Shown here in pieces: positions 8,700 through 15,304 of a DNA stretch of 28,066 nt. The stretch's first letter is position 1. The number at the start of each line of letters is the position of its first letter. The notes below the pieces were generated by a model, which did not search any database, had not been told where the DNA came from, and worked only from the letters and a program-made list of their open reading frames with translations. The stretch spans positions 1 through 28,066 of the forward strand of contig JACRGO010000213.1 in NCBI GenBank assembly GCA_016212295.1, written 5' to 3'. The translations under genes were made by a program, and so were the position numbers. This DNA is from Nitrospinota bacterium. GTDB lineage: Bacteria; Nitrospinota; Nitrospinia; JACRGO01.

Positions 8700-11138
8700 G
8701 TGGAATATAATCCGACAGAAATCGAACAAAAATGGCGGGAGCGCTGGGAAAAGGAAGGCCTTTATAAAAAAGTAAAGGACACAGGCAAGCCCAAGCATTA
8801 CGCCTTGACCATGTATCCATACCCAAGCGGAGACCTCCATATCGGGCATTGGTACGCCATTGCCCCATCAGACGCCAAGGCCAGATACATGGCCATGAAA
8901 GGCTATAACGTCTTTTTCCCCATGGGCTTTGACGCCTTCGGCCTTCCGGCGGAGAACGTCGCCATAAAAAACGGGATTCATCCATATAAATGGACCATGA
9001 AAAACATTGAGAACATGCGGCTGCAATTGAAGTCCATGGGCGCCATGTTCGATTGGGACCATGAAGTAGTCACCTGCCATCCGGATTATTACAAATGGAC
9101 CCAGTGGTTTTTCCTCAAGTTCCTCGAAAATGGCCTTGCCTACAGGAAAAATTCTCCAGTGGATTGGTGTCCAACCTGCAACACCACCCTGGCCAGGGAA
9201 CAGGTGTGGGGGGAGGACCGCCATTGCGAGCGATGCAGGACCCCGGTGATCAAGAAAAGTTTGGACCAGTGGTTTTTCAAGGTAACGAAATACGCGGAGG
9301 AGTTGCTGGATTTCAGCAAAATCCACTGGCCGGAGCGGGTGGTAAAAATGCAGGAACAATGGATCGGACGGAGCGAGGGCGCTGAAATCACGTTCATGAG
9401 CGGGCAAAATGATCCCATGACTGTTTTCACCACGCGCCCTGACACCCTCTACGGCGCCACTTTTTTAGTCCTTGCGCCGGAGCATCCCTTGGTCCAGAAA
9501 TTAACGCCTCCAGACCATAAAGAAGCAGTGCGCGGCTATGTTTCCGAGGCAAGCAGGAAAACGGAGATCGACCGCCTGACAGCGGACCGGGAGAAGTCGG
9601 GCGTATTTACCGGGGCCTTCGCTCTCCATCCCCTGACCGGGGAAAGGATACCTATATGGATAGCGGACTATGTCTTGATGACTTACGGCACTGGGGCAAT
9701 AATGGCAGTGCCGGCCCATGATGAACGCGACTTCGCCTTCGCGAAAAAATTCGGCCTATATATAAAGGTAGTGATAGCCCCCCCAGGATATAGCGGCGCT
9801 CCATTGCAAGAGGCTTATCCCGGACAAGGGGAAATGGTCAATTCCGGCCCGCTTAATGGGGTTCCCTCAGAGAAAGGCAAGGCCAGGATCGTGGAGATTC
9901 TGGCGGACAAGGGTTGCGGCCGCGCAAGCATCACCTACCGTCTCCGGGATTGGCTTATCAGCCGCCAAAGGTATTGGGGCGCTCCTATTCCAATAATTTA
10001 TTGCGCCCAGTGCGGGACCGTTCCCGTTCCCTACGATCAACTCCCGGTCCTTTTGCCGGAGGACGCCGAATTTCTGCCTACAGGGGAGTCCCCTTTGAAA
10101 AAGCATGAAGGCTTCCTGCGCGCCAAGTGTCCGAAATGCAACAGCGACGCCCACAGGGAAACCGACACAATGGATACCTTTTTATGCTCTTCATGGTATC
10201 AGTACGCATATATTTCCCCTTACTTCAAGGACGCGCCCTTTTCAAAAGCGGAGGCCGCCTGCTGGCTGCCCGTGGACCAGTATACAGGAGGAATAGAGCA
10301 CGCCACCATGCACCTGCTCTATACGCGGTTCTTCACAAAGGCCATGAGGGACATAGGGCTGGTTGACTTCGATGAACCCGTGCTCAACCTGTACAACCAG
10401 GGGATTATTCTTGGGGAAGACTCGGAAAAAATGAGCAAATCAAGGGGGAACGTGGTAAGCCCGGATGATTTGGTGAACGAATACGGCGCCGACGCTGTCC
10501 GGGCATATCTCATGTTCATCGGGCCTTGGGACGAAGGCGGACCCTGGAACAGCCGGGGGATCATCGGAATACAACGGTTTTTGCAAAGGACCTGGAATCT
10601 TGTCCTGGAGCCCGCAATGGCCAAAGGGGCGCGGCCTTCCAGCGAGGAAACATTGGAATTGAGGAAGCTGGCCCATAAGACCGTTAAAAAGGCGTCCGGC
10701 TATATGGAATCCTTTAAGTTCAACACCATGCTTGCCTCCCTCATGGAAATGAATAACTACATGTACAAGGCAAAATCAGCGGAAATGGCCGAAACCGATG
10801 CATGGAAGGAGGCCATAAGGCATTATATTCTTATGCTGGCCCCGTTGGTCCCCCACCTTACGGAGGAGCTATGGGAAAGGACAGGGGGGAAGGGCAGCGT
10901 CCACAGGCAATACTGGCCGGTATGGGATGAAAGGTTAGCGGCGGAAGATAGAGTCACCTTCGTTGTGCAGGTTAATGGGAAGCTGAGGGACCGCCTGGAA
11001 GTTCCCGCCGGTATCGGCCAGGACGAAGCTTGCGAACTGGCAAGGAACATGGACAAGGTCAAGTCCCTGGTGGAAGGCAAGGAGATAGTGAAAACAGTTT
11101 TTGTCCCGGGAAAATTGCTGAATATCGTGTTGAAATAA
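8700..11138 (+). CDS. leuS: Leucyl-tRNA synthetase
   Basis: An 812-residue class I synthetase that charges tRNA-Leu. HIGH motif H47-I-G-H50 lies in YPYPSGDLHIGHW; KMSKS (577-581) lies in GEDSEKMSKSRGN. The CP1 editing domain between them includes TTRPDTLYGATFLVLAPEHP, YGTGAIMAVPAHDERD and zinc-binding-like CPTC..CERC and CAQC..CPKC pairs. The tail has the anticodon-binding helices (LAPLVPHLTEELWE) and the C-terminal QVNGKLRDRLEVP domain. The start is GTG at 8700, fixed by AGGAGG at 8683-8688 (spacing 11) and the expected N-terminus EYNPTEIEQKWRERW; no in-frame ATG fits better. Two short signalling genes follow 2 bp apart each and are probably co-transcribed. Confidence 0.97.
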   Translation: MEYNPTEIEQKWRERWEKEGLYKKVKDTGKPKHYALTMYPYPSGDLHIGHWYAIAPSDAKARYMAMKGYNVFFPMGFDAFGLPAENVAIKNGIHPYKWTMKNIENMRLQLKSMGAMFDWDHEVVTCHPDYYKWTQWFFLKFLENGLAYRKNSPVDWCPTCNTTLAREQVWGEDRHCERCRTPVIKKSLDQWFFKVTKYAEELLDFSKIHWPERVVKMQEQWIGRSEGAEITFMSGQNDPMTVFTTRPDTLYGATFLVLAPEHPLVQKLTPPDHKEAVRGYVSEASRKTEIDRLTADREKSGVFTGAFALHPLTGERIPIWIADYVLMTYGTGAIMAVPAHDERDFAFAKKFGLYIKVVIAPPGYSGAPLQEAYPGQGEMVNSGPLNGVPSEKGKARIVEILADKGCGRASITYRLRDWLISRQRYWGAPIPIIYCAQCGTVPVPYDQLPVLLPEDAEFLPTGESPLKKHEGFLRAKCPKCNSDAHRETDTMDTFLCSSWYQYAYISPYFKDAPFSKAEAACWLPVDQYTGGIEHATMHLLYTRFFTKAMRDIGLVDFDEPVLNLYNQGIILGEDSEKMSKSRGNVVSPDDLVNEYGADAVRAYLMFIGPWDEGGPWNSRGIIGIQRFLQRTWNLVLEPAMAKGARPSSEETLELRKLAHKTVKKASGYMESFKFNTMLASLMEMNNYMYKAKSAEMAETDAWKEAIRHYILMLAPLVPHLTEELWERTGGKGSVHRQYWPVWDERLAAEDRVTFVVQVNGKLRDRLEVPAGIGQDEACELARNMDKVKSLVEGKEIVKTVFVPGKLLNIVLK

Positions 11139-11140
11139 TC

Positions 11141-11500
11141 ATGCAAAAGAAAGTCTTGATACTGGGCCACAATGACGCCTCTTTTCTTGAGGAGGTTATG
11201 GCATGCCTGGAGGGGCTGGATTTAGAGATCCACTCCGAAGACAGGTGCCCGGTGGAAACGGGAATTCAATTCGATTGGACGCCAGACGCCGTGATTATCA
11301 ACGTGACCTCCCTCAAGCTGGACAAATGCATCAAACATATAAAAGACCTTTCCAGGGAGACCCTGGTCCTGGCGGCGGAGAGGGACTCCTCTGTTGAGAG
11401 CTATCTTCGCATGCAGATTCTGGGGGTGAGGGATTTTTTTCACGTCCCCCTGGACCCCAAAAACTTGAAAAGCGCTATTGTGGAATTGTTAAAATTATAA
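11141..11500 (+). CDS. Receiver-like protein lacking the phospho-acceptor (pseudo-receiver)
   Basis: A 119-residue protein with the alternating strand/helix pattern of a response-regulator receiver and nothing else. Strand 1 is [10 protein letters not shown], strand 3 is [10 protein letters not shown], strand 4 is TLVLAAERD, and [15 protein letters not shown] matches the usual GADDYLxKPF ending. Key residues are altered: the phospho-acceptor position is N54, the strand-4 Thr/Ser is replaced by alanine and the conserved lysine by V102. I infer a receiver fold that does not use Asp phosphorylation. The ATG at 11141 starts 2 bp after the leuS stop, and the next gene, a chemoreceptor, starts 2 bp after this one stops. 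No Shine-Dalgarno is visible, which suggests translational coupling. A role with the chemoreceptor is inference. Confidence 0.75.
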   Translation: MQKKVLILGHNDASFLEEVMACLEGLDLEIHSEDRCPVETGIQFDWTPDAVIINVTSLKLDKCIKHIKDLSRETLVLAAERDSSVESYLRMQILGVRDFFHVPLDPKNLKSAIVELLKL

Positions 11501-11502
11501 TC

Positions 11503-13089
11503 ATGTTAAAAAAAATCCAATCCAGCATCCTGGCAAAGCTCGGTTTGCTTTTTGGCCTGATGTCCTTCCTTACCATTTCCAGTGTCTTTTTTACCGTTTA
11601 TACTTTTCATACCCTGAAAGGAGTCAGCAGGGCCATAGATGTTTCCGGGAGCGAAAGGATGAGGTCCATCCTGCTGGGGTCCCTCCTAAATGAATATGTC
11701 CACGAGATGGGAAAAAGCCATAGCAGGCCAAACGAAAGGGCGCTTAAGTTAAAAAATTTGATCATCCAGGAAACAAATACTTATGTGGAGTATTTGAACG
11801 GCTTGGCCGACGGAAGCGAGGCCCTTGGATTGGTGGCGGCCGAGGACGAATACGTGCTTGACCAGCTTGAAATTCTCAAAAAGGAATTCCGCGAATGGGA
11901 AAATTATATTAAAAAGGCCCTTCGGCCCGAGGCGACGGATATGGACCGGGGCCGCGCCGCGGAAATGCTTGCCATAGAAAACGCCATTCATCTGAAGCAA
12001 ACCGCGCATAGAGTGGTCGAACTCTTCGAGAGCAGGTTCCGGGAAAACGTCGCAAGGCTAAAGGATATCCAAAAAATCCTTTTGGCCTCCTCAGTCCTTA
12101 GTTTCCTCTTCTCCATCTGGTTTTTGTATCTGATCATCAGGCCCATTAAGGAAGTTGTGAGCGTGGCCCACAAAATGGCGGAAGGCAATTTAACGGAAAT
12201 AGTGAAAATAAACCTCAAGGATGAAATAGGCGTCTTGGGTGAAACCATGAACCTGACTATTTACGAATGGAGGAAAATATTGAGGCAGCTAGTTGAAAGC
12301 TCTGAAAAACTCCTGGTTTCTTCTTCCAATATTTCCCTTGCCGCCTCGGAAATCGTCAATGGCGCCAAGGAGCAGGTTGAGCAGGTGATCAAGACCTCCG
12401 AGGCAATGGAAGAGATGTCCGGTTCCATCCAGGAGGTTTCCAGGAACGCGAAAACCACCGTGAGTTACGCGGAGACGGCTTCCAACCGCTTGCGGCAGGG
12501 AAGATCAACTTGTGAAGAGACGGTGGTGACCATTAGAAAGGCCAACCAAAAAGTGGAGGAGTTGAACAGGAAATCGGCTGAAATAGGCAAGATCGTGCAT
12601 TTCATAAGCGGCTTTGCGGAGCAAACGAACCTTCTGGCCATAAACGCCGCCATCGAGGCCGAGAGGGCCGGGGTTCACGGCAAGGGATTTGACGTGGTTG
12701 CCGATGAAATACGGCAGCTTGCAAGGAAAACATCCAAATTCACCACCGATATCATAGCGGACTTGGAAGATATTCAGCGGGAAATAATTGACGTCACAAA
12801 AACCATGAATGAAGGCTCCGGATTGATGGAAAAGACAGGTGACTTCTTTGTCACCATAACAGAGGACATTTCCCACACCACGGACCGCATCAATTTGATT
12901 TCCACCGCCACTGCGCATCAGGTGGGTATATCCGGGAAAATCGCGGACTCCCTCTTCCTGATATCCGGGGTAAGCCGGGAAACATCCAACAATTCCATGG
13001 AATCCGCTGAAGAGACCAAAAAACTTACCGCCCTGGCCGAGCAACTGAAAACCATTACCCAGAAATTTCAGATAAATGGAAAGTTGTAA
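11503..13089 (+). CDS. Methyl-accepting chemotaxis protein (inner-membrane chemoreceptor)
   Basis: A 528-residue chemoreceptor. TM1 is about residues 12-35 and TM2 about 191-211. The periplasmic helical domain between them (about 36-190) begins [17 protein letters not shown], recalling the PilJ/NarX-type four-helix sensor. A HAMP domain follows (about 212-265, [18 protein letters not shown]), then a long signalling coiled coil with the conserved tip [18 protein letters not shown] continuing [15 protein letters not shown] (about 369-408). The tip binds CheA and CheW in this family. No C-terminal CheR-tethering pentapeptide is seen. The gene lies 2 bp behind the pseudo-receiver gene. No che genes are in the window, so the pathway (flagella, pili or other) is unknown. 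Confidence 0.92.
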   Translation: MLKKIQSSILAKLGLLFGLMSFLTISSVFFTVYTFHTLKGVSRAIDVSGSERMRSILLGSLLNEYVHEMGKSHSRPNERALKLKNLIIQETNTYVEYLNGLADGSEALGLVAAEDEYVLDQLEILKKEFREWENYIKKALRPEATDMDRGRAAEMLAIENAIHLKQTAHRVVELFESRFRENVARLKDIQKILLASSVLSFLFSIWFLYLIIRPIKEVVSVAHKMAEGNLTEIVKINLKDEIGVLGETMNLTIYEWRKILRQLVESSEKLLVSSSNISLAASEIVNGAKEQVEQVIKTSEAMEEMSGSIQEVSRNAKTTVSYAETASNRLRQGRSTCEETVVTIRKANQKVEELNRKSAEIGKIVHFISGFAEQTNLLAINAAIEAERAGVHGKGFDVVADEIRQLARKTSKFTTDIIADLEDIQREIIDVTKTMNEGSGLMEKTGDFFVTITEDISHTTDRINLISTATAHQVGISGKIADSLFLISGVSRETSNNSMESAEETKKLTALAEQLKTITQKFQINGKL

Positions 13090-13300
13090 CCGTTCACGGG
13101 GTGTCATGGAAAACGGCTTCACGCTCAATTGCAGAGGGAACCACATCCCCCTTGGTCCCCCTTTGGTAAGGGGGAATACGGGAACGCCACTAAAATGGCT
13201 CTGTTTTAATTCCCCCTTAGCAAGGGGGATCAAGGGGGATGTAAAAACATAACGAATGCGGCCCTCCTTGATTTTTCATGGCAACTTCGTGAACGGTTAC
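13086..13300. repeat. Nested palindromic element between convergent genes
   Basis: An outer perfect 13-bp inverted repeat, GTAACCGTTCACG (13086-13098) and its complement (13288-13300), extends imperfectly inward by about 15 bases. Inside it sits a second, stronger palindrome: arms 13143-13177 and 13209-13242, both starting ACATCCCCCTTG when read inward and ending GGTAAGGGGGAAT or the near-identical form. The left outer arm overlaps the last codons of the chemoreceptor gene (stop at 13087-13089). No ORF or transposase is present. It looks like one element inserted within another, or a composite MITE-like unit. Confidence 0.8.
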
Positions 13301-13301
13301 G

Positions 13302-13350
13302 AAAAAAACTGGAAAGCCGATGGCGAGGGGGGGGGTGCCACCGGCTTTCC
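13302..13350 (-). terminator. Rho-independent terminator of the secreted CX5CH protein gene
   Basis: On the minus strand the stem GGAAAGCCGGTGGC pairs with GCCATCGGCTTTCC (one mismatch; 13311-13350), followed by AGTTTTTTTC. The loop contains a run of nine C residues, which is unusual. It lies about 38 bp after the stop of the gene at 13388-14014. Confidence 0.85.
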
Positions 13351-13353
13351 TCT

Positions 13354-13383
13354 GGGGAGGGGAAAATTGGGGGAGAGGAGGGG
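13354..13383 (+). other. Predicted G-quadruplex motif
   Basis: Four runs of at least four G on the plus strand (13354-13357, 13359-13362, 13369-13373, 13380-13383) have loops of 1, 6 and 6 bases, fitting the standard quadruplex pattern. It sits between the stop codon of the minus-strand secreted-protein gene and its terminator, so its RNA copy is C-rich and only the DNA could fold. Confidence 0.55.
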
Positions 13384-13387
13384 ATAG

Positions 13388-14014
13388 CTATTGTTCGCTG
13401 ACGGTAACGGAGCCGTAGTAAGCCGTATCGTCAGTGGATATTGCGTTATTGTTCGCGGAATTCAGGCCGTAATAAAAAACCACCTTGCCGGTCCCTTTCG
13501 CCGGGGCCGTCCAATTAAACGTCCAGGAAGACACATTCTTTTTATTATGGATGTTTTCTATCAATCCTACTGTCTTATGGGTATCGGCGTCAGTTGCATT
13601 GTAAATCTGGCTGTTTGTGCCTTTTTTGAAAGTTCCCACGCTGTTCTTGCTGAGGTCCCGCGCCGACATCTGAAATCCGTTTATCGCTCCAGGCGTAGGA
13701 ACTGTGATGGTAAGCGTATAGGTGGCCCCGCCGGTGTAAGAGGTGAATTTTTTGTTTCCAGACAACAACTGTGAATTTTTAATTTTTCCATACTTACCGT
13801 TGCTGGCCTTGGTGTGGCATGTAGCATTGGTGGCGCAAGTCCCTTTGGAATTAGATCCGTCTGAAATGTCCTTCCATAAGATTCCTTTTGGGTCCGATGT
13901 TTTGCTCTGGGTAATGTTATAAGCCTCGCCGTTTCCAACAGGACAGAAAATCAAGGCCGCACAGGCCATGAGGGGAAGAATGCCTGTTACTCCTTTTTTA
14001 CTTTGTGTTTCCAT
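13388..14014 (-). CDS. Secreted reelin-like / choice-of-anchor-type protein with CX5CH motif
   Basis: A 208-residue exported protein. The N-terminus is a signal peptide (MetGluThrGln-Ser-Lys-Lys, hydrophobic 9-27, likely cleavage near GEA at 29-31). The mature part begins with a C60-x5-C66-H67 motif, then beta-rich sequence with TYTLTITVPTPGAINGFQMSAR, WTFNWTAPAKGTGKVVFYYG and a closing YYGSVTVSEQ. This order recalls the reelin-like domain often annotated choice-of-anchor V, whose members usually carry a CxxCH haem-like motif at this position. The spacing here is five residues, so haem binding is uncertain. The start ATG has AAGGAGG 9 bases upstream. A -24/-12-type promoter lies at 14062-14078 and a terminator at 13302-13350, so it is probably a single-gene unit. 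The function is unknown. Confidence 0.85.
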   Translation of the reverse strand: METQSKKGVTGILPLMACAALIFCPVGNGEAYNITQSKTSDPKGILWKDISDGSNSKGTCATNATCHTKASNGKYGKIKNSQLLSGNKKFTSYTGGATYTLTITVPTPGAINGFQMSARDLSKNSVGTFKKGTNSQIYNATDADTHKTVGLIENIHNKKNVSSWTFNWTAPAKGTGKVVFYYGLNSANNNAISTDDTAYYGSVTVSEQ

Positions 14015-14061
14015 CCTAAGTTCCTCCTTAATTTAAATTTGTTGGACTCTGCCTCTTGAAA

Positions 14062-14078
14062 AGCAAATACAATGCCAA
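14062..14078 (-). promoter_or_regulatory. Sigma-54 (-24/-12) promoter candidate
   Basis: Read on the minus strand, TTGGCATTGTATTTGCT matches the consensus YTGGCACGRNNNTTGCW at all fixed positions but two. The GG and GC pairs are exactly 10 bases apart. The predicted transcript start is near 14051, giving a leader of about 37 bases with the AAGGAGG site of the gene at 14014. A perfect 10-bp palindrome, TAAGTACTTA (14110-14119), lies about 60 bp upstream of the start, a possible activator site. Confidence 0.6.
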
Positions 14079-14256
14079 ATATTTAAAAAAATAAAAAACT
14101 CAATTAAATTAAGTACTTAGAAAAATTTCTGTGGAAAAACCATGCCGAATTATGAAAATTATGTCGCAAAGCCAGACAAAAAGGACAAAAGGCAGGACAG
14201 CTAGGTGGTAAGATGTGGATTCGCGCCCTTTGGACGGATAAATCCGCGCAAATTTT

Positions 14257-15243
14257 TCAACCGTTGGCAAGTGGACACAACTCCAGGTCCTCGATCATTC
14301 TTAAATCCGCCTCGCAGTCGCGGCCGGTGGTGGTGAGGTAGTTGCCCACCATGGTGGAGTTGGCCCCGGCCGCGAACATCCACGACTGCAAGTCTCTCAG
14401 GTTATATTCCCTTCCTCCAGCCACCTTGATGTCCTTGTCAGGCAGATAAAAGCGGTACACGGCTATGATCTTTAAAATTTCCAATGGACGCAATGGCGGG
14501 ATGTCCTGGACCTGAGTGCCGGGAATGGGATGAAGGAAATTGAGAGGCACGGAGTCCACGTCCAGTTCCCTAAGCGTCTGGGCCAACTCGATGCGCTGCT
14601 CCGGCGACTCCCCTAAACCGAAGATTCCGCCGCAACAGGCCATGAGTCCCGCCTCTTTCACGGCGATGATGGTGTCCACGTCCTCCTGGTAATCGTGGGT
14701 GGTGCAGATATTGGGAAAGAAACTCCGGGCGGTTTCCAGATTGTGGTGGTATTCCTGGAGTCCGGCCTCCTTCAGCTCCAACGCCTCCTCCCTGGAAATG
14801 ATTCCCAATGAGGCGCAACGGTGCAAGGAGTCCTCTGCCCTTAGATGCCGGAGCATCCGCAACACCGCCTCCCTGTCCTTGCCGTTAATCCCCTTGCCGC
14901 TGGTCACTATCCCGAACCGGTCCGCGCCGCCATGCCGGGCGCGGTCCATTTGCCTTGCAACGGCGTCCGCTCCCACCATGGGGTATTTTTTGATCTCCGA
15001 GGAATTGTGGGAGGATTGGGGGCAGAAGGAGCAGTCCTCGCCGCAATTACCCGACTTGGCGTTGATGATGGAACAGAGGCTGATCTTGTTTCCCTTGAAG
15101 TGGTTCCTGATCCGGTTGGCCGAGGCGATGAGGGAAAAGATATCCGGCCCCTTGGCGTCCATTAATTCCAATGCCTCTCGCGGACCGGGCCGCTCTCCCC
15201 CCAGGACCCTGTCTTCCAGGTCTATAATGCTTCTTTTGTCCAT
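14257..15243 (-). CDS. bioB: Biotin synthase (radical SAM), atypical cluster-ligand set
   Basis: A 328-residue enzyme that inserts sulfur into dethiobiotin, the last step of biotin synthesis. The radical-SAM motif is C67-GED-C71-SF-C74, followed by PQSS. YHHNLETA, GGIFGLGES, NFLHPIPGT, AGGREYNLRDLQ and ANSTMVGNYLTTTGR are typical of BioB. The arginine of AGGRE matches the E. coli Arg260 cluster ligand; C143 and C203 match Cys128 and Cys188. The position of E. coli Cys97 is glycine (G111 in RFGIVTSG), while extra cysteines occur at C180 and C204. This suggests a different auxiliary iron-sulfur cluster. No Shine-Dalgarno precedes the ATG and a -10-like box lies directly before it. The gene is 61 bp behind the hybrid kinase on the same strand. 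No other biotin genes are nearby. Confidence 0.95.
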   Translation of the reverse strand: MDKRSIIDLEDRVLGGERPGPREALELMDAKGPDIFSLIASANRIRNHFKGNKISLCSIINAKSGNCGEDCSFCPQSSHNSSEIKKYPMVGADAVARQMDRARHGGADRFGIVTSGKGINGKDREAVLRMLRHLRAEDSLHRCASLGIISREEALELKEAGLQEYHHNLETARSFFPNICTTHDYQEDVDTIIAVKEAGLMACCGGIFGLGESPEQRIELAQTLRELDVDSVPLNFLHPIPGTQVQDIPPLRPLEILKIIAVYRFYLPDKDIKVAGGREYNLRDLQSWMFAAGANSTMVGNYLTTTGRDCEADLRMIEDLELCPLANG

Positions 15244-15248
15244 GATTT

Positions 15249-15277
15249 ATATTATCACGAACGTTGAATACATCGAA
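15249..15277 (-). promoter_or_regulatory. Candidate promoter directly upstream of bioB
   Basis: On the minus strand an extended -10 TGATAATAT (hexamer 15249-15254) lies 5 bases before the bioB ATG, with a weak -35 TTCGAT (15272-15277) at 17-base spacing. The expected transcript start is at or next to the ATG, which would make a leaderless mRNA and fit the absence of a Shine-Dalgarno. No BirA-like inverted operator is seen. Confidence 0.3.
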
Positions 15278-15304
15278 ATTTATTTTGGTTGCGGCCATGC
15301 CGCG

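Noticed and set aside
8311-8985. Minus-strand open frame spanning the ppdK end, terminator and leuS start
   Set aside because: It crosses a terminator, a repeat patch and the starts of real genes on the other strand; its translation is low in sense and shows no domain.
15244-15304. BirA operator upstream of bioB
   Set aside because: No TTGTAAACC-type inverted repeat is present in the gap.
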